NCBI RefSeq assembly: GCF_016888135.1
Contig: NZ_JACSWB010000147.1
Location: 1-64,000, forward strand
DNA: 64,000 nt
Reading direction: 5' to 3'
Origin: Leptolyngbya sp. CCY15150
GTDB lineage: Bacteria > Cyanobacteriota > Cyanobacteriia > RECH01
Below the pieces are notes generated by a model, which searched no databases, had not been told where the DNA came from, and saw only the letters and a list, made by a program, of their open reading frames with translations. This document shows, one piece after another, positions 41,801-50,904 of this stretch; the stretch's first letter is position 1, and every line of letters starts with the position of its first letter. The translations under genes were made by a program, and so were the position numbers.

Positions 41801-42960
41801 GAGACATCATTCAAGGGCTACCTCGGATTGAGGAATTGCTGGAAGCCAGAAAGCCCAAGGAAGCCTGCGTTCTAGCTAATCGTCCTGGCACTGCTCAGGT
41901 GATCTATAGCGATGATGACGTGGGTGAAGTGAAAGTCATCGAAGATGACGGGGTGATTGCGGAATATCCCATTCGTCCTGGACAAAACGTGTTGGTGGTG
42001 GATGGACAGCGCGTGGCGGCAGCAGAACCGCTGACCGATGGGCCTGCCAATCCCCATGAGATCCTGGAAGTCTTCTTCCGTCTCCACCGCGAATCCAGCA
42101 GCACCCACGAAGCTGCCATGATCAGCCTAGAGCGGGTACAAACGTTCTTGGTGAATGAAGTGCAGTCTGTTTACCAATCTCAAGGGATTGATATTTCAGA
42201 CAAACACATTGAAGTGATCGTGCGTCAGATGACCTCCAAGGCGCGGATTGACGATGGGGGTGATACCACCATGCTGCCCGGTGAATTGGTAGAAATCTAC
42301 CAGATCGAGCAGGTGAATAGCGCCATGGCAATTACGGGTGGGGCTCCGGCTGACTACACCCCTGTATTGCTAGGGATTACGAAAGCCTCGTTGAATACTG
42401 ACAGCTTCATCTCAGCGGCAAGTTTCCAAGAGACAACAAGGGTGCTCACAGAAGCTGCCATTGAAGGCAAGTCTGACTGGCTACGGGGGCTGAAGGAGAA
42501 CGTGATTATTGGTCGTCTGATTCCAGCGGGGACGGGCTTCAATGCTTACGAGGATATGCCAGGGGTGGAACCTGATCCTAGCCAAGAGCCCAGCGTCTTT
42601 GACGAAAGCCTGGATCTGCAGGATGTGGTGCTAGACGATCGCACAGCTCGCACCTATGAGCTGGAGGGTGGTCTAGATGTTTTCCCGGCAGATATTGCTC
42701 GTAATCGAGGACAGTTTCCTTCCAATCGCCCCAACTACAACCTTGGCGGTGATTTCCAAGATGATGACTATTCTCAAGTCATTGATGATAATTCCCAAGT
42801 CATAGATGATGGCACCAGCGTCGATGACAACTCCCAAGTCATGGATGATGGCGACAGCGTGGATTCTGAGCCCACGATGAATATCGGCCCAATCATGGAT
42901 GATGAGCCGGTCATGGATGTTAAGCCCGCCATGGATCTCGATGTAGACGACGACATGTAA
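38821..42960 (+). CDS. rpoC2: RNA polymerase beta' subunit (C-terminal half)
   Basis: The 1,379-residue C-terminal half of beta'. The start is ATG 38821 ([18 protein letters not shown]) behind [27 protein letters not shown] and [19 protein letters not shown] belong to the trigger-loop and bridge-helix regions. [19 protein letters not shown] marks the point where the long cyanobacterial SI3 insertion (beta-rich repeats, about 370-1000) begins. The last 60 residues are an acidic low-complexity tail (SQVIDDN and SQVMDDG units) not needed for catalysis. A terminator follows 60 bp after the stop. Confidence 0.98.
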   Translation: MADQQPTQQLEQKPVFYNRVIDKKQLRNIVSWAFTHYGTARTAQMADELKDLGFKYATRAGVSISVDDLEVPPSKRQLLEAAEEEIRTTESRYTRGEITEVERFQKVIDTWNSTSEELKDEVVRHFRSRNPLNSVYMMAFSGARGNISQVRQLVGMRGLMADPQGQIIDLPIKTNFREGLTVTEYIISSYGARKGLVDTALRTADSGYLTRRLVDVSQDVIIRELDCGTQRGIPARSMTDGERVLIPLKDRLLGRVMAEDVLHPETGELILARNQAVSDEIAELIGEAKIERVVVRSPLTCEATRSVCQHCYGWSLAHAEMVDLGEAVGIIAAQSIGEPGTQLTMRTFHTGGVFTGEVAQQVRAPFNGVLRIDKSKKFRVRSFRTRHGDDAMIVESNMDVVVEQGDRKKKLAVAAGSILFKDDGDPVKEGQIISEMSATGRTRQITEKATKDVASDLAGEVRFADLIPEEKKDRQGNTTRIAQRGGLIWVLAGEVYNLPPGAEPVVKNGDRIGRSDILAETKLVTEQGGIVRLPQDPAGKNSREVEIITSSVLLDQASVTVESFQGREHYVIETNSNQRFSLIATPGTKVTNGQVVAELVDTRYRTQTGGIIKYAGVEVAAKKGKAKQGYEIIKGGVLLWIPEEAHEVNKDISLLLVEDGQYVEAGTEVVKDIFCQSNGVVEVTQKNDILREIVIKPGDLHLADNPEEVMTKDGSLAQPGQEIVPGLSVDELRYIEYVETPEGAALLLRPVTEFTVPDEPSVPSQESINEDSGQSIRLRAIQRIPYKDGDRVKSVEGVELLRTQLVLEIDQDASQLAADIELVPDETDPDTMRLQLVILESLVIRRDIVADQTQGNTQTRILVQDGDQIAPGAVVARTEIQCKDGGEIRGIRQGVEAIRRILVVRQDDLFTVDTQGQSPRVKVGDLLVSGAEIAEGVILEESGQVIETRDAEIVLRIARPYRVSSGAVLHIDDGDLVQRGDNLVILVFERTKTGDIIQGLPRIEELLEARKPKEACVLANRPGTAQVIYSDDDVGEVKVIEDDGVIAEYPIRPGQNVLVVDGQRVAAAEPLTDGPANPHEILEVFFRLHRESSSTHEAAMISLERVQTFLVNEVQSVYQSQGIDISDKHIEVIVRQMTSKARIDDGGDTTMLPGELVEIYQIEQVNSAMAITGGAPADYTPVLLGITKASLNTDSFISAASFQETTRVLTEAAIEGKSDWLRGLKENVIIGRLIPAGTGFNAYEDMPGVEPDPSQEPSVFDESLDLQDVVLDDRTARTYELEGGLDVFPADIARNRGQFPSNRPNYNLGGDFQDDDYSQVIDDNSQVIDDGTSVDDNSQVMDDGDSVDSEPTMNIGPIMDDEPVMDVKPAMDLDVDDDM
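42770..42957 (+). repeat. short in-frame repeats coding the acidic RpoC2 tail
   Basis: The unit CAAGTCAT-x-GATGAT occurs three times (near 42776, 42797 and 42836), and related GTCGATGA/GATGATGG units lie between. It encodes repeated SQVIDDN / SQVMDDG peptides. Such repeats can expand or contract by slippage. Confidence 0.7.
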
Positions 42961-43020
42961 CCCGTTCTTGGTTAACCCGCGTCCTTCCTAATTTCATGGC
43001 TTTGGACGCGATCGCCGTTA

Positions 43021-43057
43021 GTCCCTTCGATATACGCATGTAGTCGGAGGGACTTTT
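43021..43057 (+). terminator. rpo operon terminator
   Basis: GTCCCTTCGA (43021-43030) pairs with TCGGAGGGAC (43044-43053), with a loop of 13 bases. TTTT follows directly. It lies 60 bp after the rpoC2 stop and fits an intrinsic terminator. Confidence 0.75.
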
Positions 43058-43329
43058 CCATGGATAGGCAGGGGAGCGATCGCCTCCCTGTGGACTCTGG
43101 ATGCTGAATAAACAGCTATGGACTAAGCCATGGCCTAGATGAATAGTTCAAGGCGTAGACCGTTGCACCTAGGGTTTCTCGATGTTCCCCATAGAAGGAT
43201 GCCAAGGTCTGCCAGGCTGAGGATTGGTCAAGCAGTTGAGATCTCAAGCTACCCTAGAAGTAACGATTAGTTGGCATTACTTCGCCGCTAGCCTTGTATG
43301 TCCGTCTTTCTATATGCCGCTGCATCCCT

Positions 43330-43692
43330 ATGACAACGTCTGAGTCTGCTTCACCGCAACTGCCTCAATCGTCCCATCATCACGCATCAGAGCCTGGCAG
43401 TGCCCATGCAGCCCATCCCCACGTTCATGATGAGGAATCCCTGCGCCGCATTATCAATCGGCTTTCCCGTGTCGAAGGACATATCCGTGGCATCAAGATG
43501 ATGGTGCAGGAGGGGCGGCCCTGTCCGGATGTGCTGGTGCAAATTGCCGCCATTCGTGGGGCTTTAGACCGCGTGGCACGCATTATTCTGGATGAGCACC
43601 TCACCGAATGTGTGGGGCGAGCCGCTCGCGAAGGAAATATTGATATTGAGATTGAAGAACTCAAGGCAGCCCTCGATCGCTTTCTGCCCTGA
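43330..43692 (+). CDS. CsoR/RcnR-family metal-sensing repressor, InrS-like
   Basis: A 120-residue DNA-binding repressor of the DUF156 fold. The metal site includes C65 (GRPCPDV), H90 and C94 (DEHLTEC). The N-terminal extension has seven His (HHH at 16-18, then H26, H29, H31, H33), as in the nickel sensor InrS of Synechocystis. Copper-sensing CsoR proteins usually lack it. This points to nickel, but copper cannot be excluded. RLSRVEGHIRGIKMM is the conserved basic helix. The ATG at 43330 (MTTSESASP) is chosen. No efflux gene is next to it, and the regulated target is unseen. Confidence 0.82.
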   Translation: MTTSESASPQLPQSSHHHASEPGSAHAAHPHVHDEESLRRIINRLSRVEGHIRGIKMMVQEGRPCPDVLVQIAAIRGALDRVARIILDEHLTECVGRAAREGNIDIEIEELKAALDRFLP

Positions 43693-43931
43693 AGCGTGAG
43701 TTCGCCGGAAATCTTCGGCCTTTGCATCCATCCTGATCGGGTTGAAAGATGGGAGATCGGCCGAACCGGGTTGCGAACGGTGTCGATACGGTGTCGATCG
43801 CTGTCTACCATCTAGGCAGGGGGTTCTGGAGCCCTAATGGCATTGAACTCACCTGCCCTCAAGGCGATCGAGGGCTGCAATGGATGTTGAAATGTTGCTG
43901 ATTCATAAGATAAACAAATATATCTTGTTCT

Positions 43932-44414
43932 ATGCCTCGTATTGTTCTAGTCCATCCCCAAATTCCACCCAACACAGGCAACATTGCCCGCACCTGTGCG
44001 GCAACCGAGACGGAGCTGCATCTTGTCGGGCCCCTCGGATTTGAGATTAGCGATCGCCAGCTTAAGCGAGCTGGGTTGGACTATTGGCCCTATGTCAACG
44101 TGACCTACCACGAGTCCCTAGAACAATTTCAGCAGTATCACCAGCAGCAAGGTGGACGTTGGGTCGGCTTTAGCGTGTCGGGCTCTGTAAGCTATGCCCG
44201 CTTTCAATTTGCGGCGGATGATTGGCTGCTGTTTGGCTGTGAAACCGCGGGTTTGCCATCGGATGTGCTGGATGCCTGTGACGCTAGGGTGCATATTCCG
44301 ATGTCGCAACCCCATGTGCGTAGCCTCAACCTGTCGGTGAGCGTGGCGATTGGATTATTTGAAGCTCGTCGGCAACTTGATTTGCTCCACGCAAAGCCCC
44401 ATGTCCGACTATAA
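43932..44414 (+). CDS. trmL: tRNA (cytidine(34)-2'-O)-methyltransferase
   Basis: A SPOUT-class methyltransferase of 160 residues that modifies the wobble base of certain tRNA-Leu species. IVLVHPQIPPNTGNIARTCAA at the N-terminus and the knot sequence LLFGCETAGLPSDVLD and HIPMSQPHVRSLNLSVSVAI are family signatures. The length is normal. It is separated from the metal sensor by 240 bp. Confidence 0.94.
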   Translation: MPRIVLVHPQIPPNTGNIARTCAATETELHLVGPLGFEISDRQLKRAGLDYWPYVNVTYHESLEQFQQYHQQQGGRWVGFSVSGSVSYARFQFAADDWLLFGCETAGLPSDVLDACDARVHIPMSQPHVRSLNLSVSVAIGLFEARRQLDLLHAKPHVRL

Positions 44415-45547
44415 GATGGTTGGATGGCGATCGCTGTAAGGCTTTGTAGAAAAGCACTAGAGCCCTACATTTAAATTTATTCATAGACCGAGGCCCTGAG
44501 AACCTCCGGACAAGACGGTTGCATCGTGAAAAGGTCACTAGGTTTTAAGCGCCTAGGGTTGAAGGTGATCAGGCACGATCGCAGGCGCGTCACGTTCAAC
44601 CTCAGGGACGAGGATCAGGGCGTATCAAACTCAAATCCTGATGTTGGAAACGTCAGGCTGGGTTTTTGATGGGGCCAGCAGGGCTCTCAGACCCAACAGC
44701 AGGCGATCGCGTTTTGCTAAATGGGTCTTAGATCTTGTCCGTTGCCTAGACTACATTCAAAGATCTTTTGCGATAAGAAATCTCTATATTGCACTCGATT
44801 TGAGGCAGCAGATCAAGATTAAATGCGCCTTGGGGCATTTTATGATCAACCAATCCCACATTTAAATTCGATAGCATCTAGGATTTTTAGGGTATGTTAA
44901 AGCAATCAACAGATCTATTCCTTATGGATGAGGATTAAGCTCATAAGCTACTCTGTTCTGTTGCCCAAACCCTGCATTCAGTCTAATGACTTAAGTCATC
45001 GTTGTGAATGAACTTTCTTAAGGTCTCTAGCGCCTAATCCCTAGAACAAAAATTAGTGAACTAGCTGTAGAACCACCGATATACAAGGGCTTGAGTCGCT
45101 TGATTCATGCACTCAGTCGTGGTTTATCGTTGTCATTCCAAACCCAATGGATGTTTGGCTTTATGGGGTGTGTAGTGGATCCGTGCAGAAAAACGATGAA
45201 TGATGTGTTGGCAAAAACGCCACATAATCATGCCTAAAATTGCAGAAAGTGTCTCACAGAGAGCATTCACGCGACTTCTTTTTGCAGCTATCGTTACCAT
45301 TTCCCACGGTTCTATCGACTCAGGTTTTCTGATGCATTAGTTTTACTTAAGCCTACACAGCCTTGAATTTTTGTTGGACTAGTGTAAGCTTGTCTAAGCC
45401 ATAGAAGCAAGGTAATCTTACCTAGGCATGTAGTTTGATTGGTGACCCTGCTCTCATTCTCAGTGTGATCCAAGTCATAGAAGGGCTAGATTGCATCGGC
45501 TGAGTCACTCAAAGACAGTTGAACGCTGGTCATTAGGAGGTCGTTCT
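44415..45547. other. 1.1 kb gene-free region upstream of the LysM/M23 peptidase gene
   Basis: The longest gap in the window. A 74-codon frame (44641-44865) and some shorter ones have no ribosome site. I looked for the conserved core of the ydaO-yuaA (c-di-AMP) riboswitch, common before cell-wall enzyme genes, and did not find it. No tRNA, tmRNA or 6S-like structure was recognised. A long leader or small RNAs are possible. Confidence 0.45.
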
Positions 45548-47797
45548 TTGAAACGAGCATTTCCGCAGAAGGTTAAGCCTCTGCCTAGTTCGCTTTCCGT
45601 TGATATTAATGCGATCGGGCAGAATCAAAAGGCTTCTGTCAGCGGTAGCCGTAGGTCTCGCACCTCTGCCGCGATGCTAGGGCTAGCACTCTCCATGGGT
45701 GCGTCCAGTATTTTATTACCCCGCCATGGAGATGAAGCAGCGGCGGCTGAACCCAAGCCGGCGGAATCAACCACCGCAGCCGCTTCCCCATCATCCCAGG
45801 ACATGAAGTCCAACGCTGGGGCAGACGAAGCTAATCGTTCCGTTTTTCGTGCTGATGAGATATTTGCAGAGCACGTTGTCCGGGAAGGGCAAACACTCTG
45901 GCAAATTTCGAGCTTGTATCAGGTAGACCTCAGTCTGATCACAGCGGCTAATGGGCTAACTCCCAACGCAACGCTGTATGTCGGGCAAGTTGTGCGCGTT
46001 CCGGGCGTGGAAGTAGCGATCGCTGCTCCTAGCACCATTGGATTGAGCGAGTCATCTCGCTTGAGCCAAGCGTCATCTATCCCGGTCGTTCCCCCTGCTG
46101 TTCGGGTATCCAGTCAGTTTAATGATGCCAGTGAACAGGATCGTCAATTGAAGGCTGAGCAAGACGAGGCGCTTCGCTTGCTTCAACAAAAGCGAGAGCA
46201 GCTCCGCACCAGCCTGGAAAGCCTATCCAGCCTTCCAGCTCCCGAGAGAACCTCTGTCACAGCCGGAGAGCAGCTTCCAGACCTAGTAGCAACGGCCCCT
46301 GGAACCTTGCCCCGCTCGCAGACGTTTGGGATTAACGATATTAAGTTAGACGCTCCCTCTGAGGTGAGCCAAGAGAGCAAATTAGATGAGCAACTGCCCG
46401 TCTCGATCGCCTCTTTGCCATCAGGTCAGACTGATCTGACAGACTCCCTCGATCTAGGGCTGACGAATCCAGAACCTAGTACGGCGATTTCTTTCAACTC
46501 TGGGCCGATGATTCCTACGTCAAACGGTCAAGCGTCTGACGTCATCATGCCTAACATGAATGTCACCCATGAAGTGGCCCCCGGCGACACCATTGCCAGC
46601 CTTGCAAGGGCTTACAATGTTACGCCAGACACGCTGGTCACGGAAAATCGCATTGCCAATCCAAACTTTATTTTGGTTGGGCAAGTTCTAACTATTCCAA
46701 CCCCTTCTTCCTCCTCGGTGACGTTGAGCGAAGAGCCTGTCTCCTTGATTGCAGCGGCTCCGACAACACCGGTGTTTTCCAACCCATCGACCTCAAGCCG
46801 TTCTTTGTCGGTGAGCGACGAGTTCCAGCTTGACTTGGGTCAGCCTCAACGTTCATCGAGCGATTCCCTGCAGCTAGACCTACCTGCAGCCTTGCCAGGA
46901 GCAGAGGCACTCATCGTAGCGGATGAACAGGCTGAAACGATCGCTGCTGTTCCTAGTGAAACGGAAATGGCTTCCCAGCCTATGGAATTTTCGATTCCGC
47001 CCACAGCACAGTCTCCGTCCTATTTGGATCAACTGTTGAGTGACGTGGTTTCGTTGCGAGAGCAGTCCCTTGGTGGACAGAACAGCACCACCGTTGCAAC
47101 ACCCTCAATCCAGACCGAGGATGTGGCGTCAGAACCGGCTGAGTCAGATGAGTTAACCCTCGCTGCTCGCTCGGTAAACCTGAGTTCGCCTGAGTTTCAG
47201 CTTGAACCCGTGACGACCGAACAACGTCCTCGGGTGCCGGAAGACGCTGAAGTATCTGATTCTGATTCTACTCCTGAACCAGATTTGGTGGCTGTGGCAC
47301 CTCTAGGTGCTGAGAACTATAGCCCGTTGATCGAACCTATCACGGGACGGATGGTTTCTCCTGAACTGCCTCCTTTGTCTAGTTCAGATCGTTTCCTGCC
47401 TAGCGGAACGGAAGTCTTCAACGGCTATATTTGGCCATCTACCGGAGTGCTGACCTCTGGTTATGGCTATCGTTGGGGACGGATGCACCAGGGAATTGAC
47501 ATTGGCGCTCCCGTTGGCACCCCGATCGTGGCTGCTGCGCCTGGTGTTGTAGAATTCTCCGGTTGGAACTCGGGTGGCTATGGCAACATGGTGGAAATCC
47601 GTCATGCCGATGGCAGTATGACCCGCTATGCCCACAATAATCGCAACCTAGTTCAGTCTGGGCAGAGCGTGGAGCAAGGGCAGCAAATTGCGGAAATGGG
47701 CAGCACGGGCTATAGCACCGGCCCCCACCTCCACTTTGAGGTTCACCTACCTAGCGAAGGAACGGTTAACCCCATGGCATACCTATCTGGTCAATAG
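45548..47797 (+). CDS. LysM-domain M23 peptidase (cell-wall hydrolase)
   Basis: A 749-residue envelope protein. The start is TTG 45548, with a perfect AGGAGG seven bases before it (MKRAFPQKVKP). A transmembrane anchor lies at about 41-57. LysM 1 (about 108-153, HVVREGQTLWQISSLY) and LysM 2 (about 338-386, HEVAPGDTIASLARAY) bind peptidoglycan. A Ser/Pro/Ala-rich linker follows. The C-terminal M23 domain has HQGIDIGAP (H and D) and the metal motif HLHFEVHL. It probably cuts peptide cross-links in septum or wall remodelling. A very strong terminator follows. Confidence 0.92.
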   Translation: MKRAFPQKVKPLPSSLSVDINAIGQNQKASVSGSRRSRTSAAMLGLALSMGASSILLPRHGDEAAAAEPKPAESTTAAASPSSQDMKSNAGADEANRSVFRADEIFAEHVVREGQTLWQISSLYQVDLSLITAANGLTPNATLYVGQVVRVPGVEVAIAAPSTIGLSESSRLSQASSIPVVPPAVRVSSQFNDASEQDRQLKAEQDEALRLLQQKREQLRTSLESLSSLPAPERTSVTAGEQLPDLVATAPGTLPRSQTFGINDIKLDAPSEVSQESKLDEQLPVSIASLPSGQTDLTDSLDLGLTNPEPSTAISFNSGPMIPTSNGQASDVIMPNMNVTHEVAPGDTIASLARAYNVTPDTLVTENRIANPNFILVGQVLTIPTPSSSSVTLSEEPVSLIAAAPTTPVFSNPSTSSRSLSVSDEFQLDLGQPQRSSSDSLQLDLPAALPGAEALIVADEQAETIAAVPSETEMASQPMEFSIPPTAQSPSYLDQLLSDVVSLREQSLGGQNSTTVATPSIQTEDVASEPAESDELTLAARSVNLSSPEFQLEPVTTEQRPRVPEDAEVSDSDSTPEPDLVAVAPLGAENYSPLIEPITGRMVSPELPPLSSSDRFLPSGTEVFNGYIWPSTGVLTSGYGYRWGRMHQGIDIGAPVGTPIVAAAPGVVEFSGWNSGGYGNMVEIRHADGSMTRYAHNNRNLVQSGQSVEQGQQIAEMGSTGYSTGPHLHFEVHLPSEGTVNPMAYLSGQ

Positions 47798-47870
47798 GTC
47801 ATAGATACCATAGCTCTCCCATCATTCTCGTTCTTGACTGGACGAGCATAGCGACAGGAGAGATATAACT

Positions 47871-47906
47871 AAACCGCTCAGCCTTGATCAAGGCTGGGCG
47901 GTTTTA
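47871..47906 (+). terminator. intrinsic terminator shared by convergent genes
   Basis: CCGCTCAGCCTT (47874-47885) and AAGGCTGGGCGG (47890-47901) form a 12-bp stem with a GATC loop. AAA stands before the stem and TTTTAT after it, so it can act on both strands: the M23 peptidase gene and lipA. Confidence 0.9.
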
Positions 47907-47937
47907 TGTAGGGCTGATGCTTGGGGTGGCTCGATGA

Positions 47938-48834
47938 TTAGGAGGGAGCTTGTCCGGCATGGTAGGAACTGCGCACGAGGGGCCCAGATCGGACATGGGA
48001 AAAACCTAGATCACGGGCGATCGCTCCCAATCGATCAAACTCTTCCGGCGGCCAATAATGTTGCACGGGCAGATGGGCGAGGGAGGGCCGCAGATATTGC
48101 CCAAGGGTGAGGCGATCGCATCCAACCTCTCGCAAATCGTGCAAGGCTTCAATAATTTCTGCTTCGGTTTCCCCTAGCCCTAACATTAGCCCTGACTTGG
48201 TGGGCATCGTGGCATCCATGGCTTTGACCTGGGCCAAGACCCGCAGCGATCGCTCATAGTTGGCCCCTCGCCGCACGGGGCCCTGTAAGCGCCGCACCGT
48301 TTCTAGATTATGGTTGTAGCAAGCTGGCTGAGCTTGGACAACGGTGGCAATGCGTTGCTGTTGGGCATCAGCTCCCCCTGTCCCGCCCCAAAAATCAGGT
48401 GTCAACACTTCAATCTGGGTTTTGGGATTGAGGTGGCGCACGGCGGCCATGGTTTGGGCAAACCAACCTGCACCTTGATCGGGTAGGTCATCCCGCGCGA
48501 CGGAGGTGAGCACCACATACTGTAAGCCCAAAAGCTGCACAGACTCGGCTACTTTTTGAGGCTCTTGGGGATCGAGGGGCATGGGGGCATGACCCTTATC
48601 GACTTGACAAAAGCTACAGGCGCGGGTGCAGGTGGGGCCCATTAATAAAAAGGTGGCGGTGCCCTGGGCGTAGCATTCGCCTCGATTCGGACAGCGCCCT
48701 TCTTCACAAATGGTGTGGATGCCGCGCTGTTTAATGATGCGCTGCACGGTGGATAGTTCGCTAGCCCGACCCAGGGGCGATCGCAGCCAGGCTGGCATGG
48801 GAGTAAGCGGCGGAGAGGCAGGCTTTGAATTCAT
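47938..48834 (-). CDS. lipA: lipoyl synthase
   Basis: A radical-SAM enzyme that inserts two sulfurs into octanoyl chains of lipoyl-domain proteins. Both iron-sulfur clusters are evident: the auxiliary cluster C-x4-C-x5-C ([12 protein letters not shown]) and the radical-SAM [44 protein letters not shown] and [14 protein letters not shown] follow. The 298 residues end with RSSYHAGQ. It is transcribed alone. Confidence 0.96.
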   Translation of the reverse strand: MNSKPASPPLTPMPAWLRSPLGRASELSTVQRIIKQRGIHTICEEGRCPNRGECYAQGTATFLLMGPTCTRACSFCQVDKGHAPMPLDPQEPQKVAESVQLLGLQYVVLTSVARDDLPDQGAGWFAQTMAAVRHLNPKTQIEVLTPDFWGGTGGADAQQQRIATVVQAQPACYNHNLETVRRLQGPVRRGANYERSLRVLAQVKAMDATMPTKSGLMLGLGETEAEIIEALHDLREVGCDRLTLGQYLRPSLAHLPVQHYWPPEEFDRLGAIARDLGFSHVRSGPLVRSSYHAGQAPS

Positions 48835-49137
48835 TCCAGTCGGATCTGTAGGGTGCCTACATTTTATCGAGGAATGCTGGAGTTTGCTTGGGTTCTGTAG
48901 ACCTTGAATTCATACGTGTCACAGAATTCTACGTTTCTGATTACGTTTGATAGCCTGAACCTTGGTGCGGGTACTCTACTGAAAGGGGTTAGTTTCTCTG
49001 TCCTATGCAATCGACAACTGTATAGGTGCAACAGGGACACCCATCCGACACAACTTGCCTTTTTACGGTTTGTGTCAATCTCAGACTAGATGACGCCATT
49101 AACTCAGTCCCCCTATTTCTCCATCAAAGGGTTTCCT
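48835..49137. other. gene-free region before the J-domain gene
   Basis: About 300 bp, AT-richer than the surroundings. Promoters for lipA (minus) and the J-domain gene (plus) lie here. A 16-codon in-frame extension of the J-domain gene from 49090 lacks a ribosome site. Confidence 0.45.
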
Positions 49138-49713
49138 ATGACAACTCAGCCCCTAGCATCTCAGGTTCAAGCTGAGATTACCCGTCTATCGCAACTTCAT
49201 AATGTTGAACCTAATGTTTTCCAAGAGTTTGCCCTTCTAGTTCTTGCCTCAACAACATCGCCGAAGAAAGCTACTAAATCTAAACCTAAAGCTAAGAAAA
49301 TCAAAGCTCTTACCTTGCCACAGCTTAAAGCGGCTGTCCTGGGTTATTTCGAGGCTAAGGATGCCAAGGCTATGCAGCGATCGGGAACCTATAAAATGGC
49401 AACCGATGGCATGGAATCCCTGAATTTTTCTTATAAAGCATCCTGGGAAGTCCTATACCGTAAATTTATTGGTGTCTTGCCCAATGAACGAGATCAGGAA
49501 GGATACGGATGTATTAACGGTATCAATATCTTTGAATATTCCAGACCTTGGGATACCTTTGGACTAAATCCAAAATCTGCAACCACAGATGATATTAAGC
49601 AATCCTATCGATCGTTGAGCAAGATTTATCATCCTGATACTCCAGAAACTGGCGATGCTAAAATATTCGATCGCCTAAACACATTGTATAGAAGTATTTG
49701 TGCAGAGGCGTAG
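49138..49713 (+). CDS. small protein with C-terminal J domain
   Basis: A 191-residue protein. A Lys/Pro-rich basic linker (about 43-58, KKATKSKPKAKK) follows an N-terminal helix. The C-terminal 50 residues form a J domain with HPD at 165-167 (LSKIYHPDTPE). J domains recruit DnaK-type chaperones. The middle part (YKMATDGMESLNFSYKASWEVLYRKF) is not recognised. Start ATG 49138 follows AAAGGG by about 6 bases. It is followed after 2 bp by the HNH protein gene, so the pair is an operon. AT content is higher than in neighbours, which suggests acquisition. Confidence 0.75.
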   Translation: MTTQPLASQVQAEITRLSQLHNVEPNVFQEFALLVLASTTSPKKATKSKPKAKKIKALTLPQLKAAVLGYFEAKDAKAMQRSGTYKMATDGMESLNFSYKASWEVLYRKFIGVLPNERDQEGYGCINGINIFEYSRPWDTFGLNPKSATTDDIKQSYRSLSKIYHPDTPETGDAKIFDRLNTLYRSICAEA

Positions 49714-49715
49714 AT

Positions 49716-50744
49716 ATGGCAAAAGACACATCGAAATTTACGATTCGGGTCGATCAATTAGCTGAAGCCTTGGAGATCAGTCTCGATCGCCTGGTTGAAA
49801 TTATCGATTTTTTCGACTCTGATCCAGATGATGAGTGGCAATTGAAAGAAAATGACCACTTCATCTTCTTAAATAAGAAACAAAATGAGCGTATCTTCTC
49901 TCAGATTGGTGCGTTCGCGATCGCTAAATACATGGACTCCCAAGACACACCGAGTATTTGGGAGAGAATTCGTGAATTTTTAACACGCCATAAGGAAAAG
50001 CTTCGGCAGGCGTTTATCAATCGCAAGATCCATGAAAATTGCAGCTCTTTGACGGTTAGAAATAACCGCCACTTTTTATCAAAGAAAGATGTCGTTAATA
50101 TTCTATGCACAAGCTATCCAAGGATAAACCAAGCATTCGATGCTATTAGGCGATCTGATCGCCCCCTGATTATTGGTGAAGATTTTGATGACATTGATGG
50201 CGTTCGCTACTATTCTCTCAATGGATTTAGTCGATTAAGCCGCGAGTTAGCCACAACTCTGACGATGAAAGACCGGCGGGAGTGGTGCGATGCAGTGGAG
50301 GTCGTGGGCAAGAAAACTCTCAGGCGGATAGTGGATGAACTTGAGGGGCGGAAGCAAGCGATCCAACGAGTGAAAGATCGTGCCAAAACTAGGGATAAGA
50401 GCACTTGCCAGATTACTGGAAGAAAACATACGCCGCATAAAAAAGTGCGTCTTGCAGCTCATCACATGTTTTCTGAATCCCACTATCCTCATCTAGCGAC
50501 TAGTATTGATAACTTGATTACGATGGATGAGGATATCCACCAAGAGTTTCATTCGTGGATGGGTAATACAAAAGTAGCCTGTACGATTGATCATCTGATT
50601 ACATTTGTCTGCGAGCGCTACCCGGAATGCGATGAGGCGATCGATAAGCTTTATGCGGCCAAGAAAATATTGGGCCATCAAACTCCCAAAGGGTCTGAGG
50701 GACAGGCACAGCTTAAGGGAAAAGCAGATGATCAGGCTGCTTAG
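49716..50744 (+). CDS. HNH-endonuclease-like protein paired with the J-domain gene
   Basis: A 342-residue protein. The N-terminal region (MAKDTSKFTIRVDQLAEALE, then LVEIIDFFDSDPDDEW) looks helix-turn-helix-like. The C-terminal part has an HNH-type core: CQITGRKHTPHKKVRL, H249-H250 in AAHHMFSES, N266 in SIDNLITM, and H275/H279 in DIHQEFHSW. Similar proteins occur in other cyanobacteria, I believe, without known function. The ATG at 49716 lies 2 bp after the previous stop. Two nested inverted repeats follow. Possible roles include DNA cleavage in defence or mobile-element biology; this is inference. Confidence 0.7.
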   Translation: MAKDTSKFTIRVDQLAEALEISLDRLVEIIDFFDSDPDDEWQLKENDHFIFLNKKQNERIFSQIGAFAIAKYMDSQDTPSIWERIREFLTRHKEKLRQAFINRKIHENCSSLTVRNNRHFLSKKDVVNILCTSYPRINQAFDAIRRSDRPLIIGEDFDDIDGVRYYSLNGFSRLSRELATTLTMKDRREWCDAVEVVGKKTLRRIVDELEGRKQAIQRVKDRAKTRDKSTCQITGRKHTPHKKVRLAAHHMFSESHYPHLATSIDNLITMDEDIHQEFHSWMGNTKVACTIDHLITFVCERYPECDEAIDKLYAAKKILGHQTPKGSEGQAQLKGKADDQAA

Positions 50745-50773
50745 CTTTGGTGAGCCTTGTCCTGTTATCAGCT

Positions 50774-50858
50774 AAAAAAACGCCCCGGTAGTTCATAGAA
50801 TGTGCCTGTGAGTAGTGATCTTGAACTATCGGGGAAAGTCAGACAGCCGACGTTTTTT
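50774..50858. terminator. nested inverted repeats after the HNH gene
   Basis: CCCCGGTAGTTCA (50783-50795) and TGAACTATCGGGG (50822-50834) form a 13-bp stem with one G-T pair. An outer pair, AAAAAAACG (about 50774-50782) and ACGTTTTTT (about 50850-50858), lies around it. It can terminate both the HNH gene (plus) and the transporter gene (minus). Confidence 0.65.
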
Positions 50859-50904
50859 GAGCCTCTGCCATGGTGGAGTAGGATGTAAAAAAGGAGATAG
50901 GCAG

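Noticed and set aside
44641-44865. 74-codon frame in the long gap before the M23 gene
   Set aside because: No ribosome site and no conserved pattern; kept only as part of the gene-free region.
44415-45547. c-di-AMP (ydaO-yuaA) riboswitch
   Set aside because: The conserved core could not be found by eye; a covariance search would settle it.
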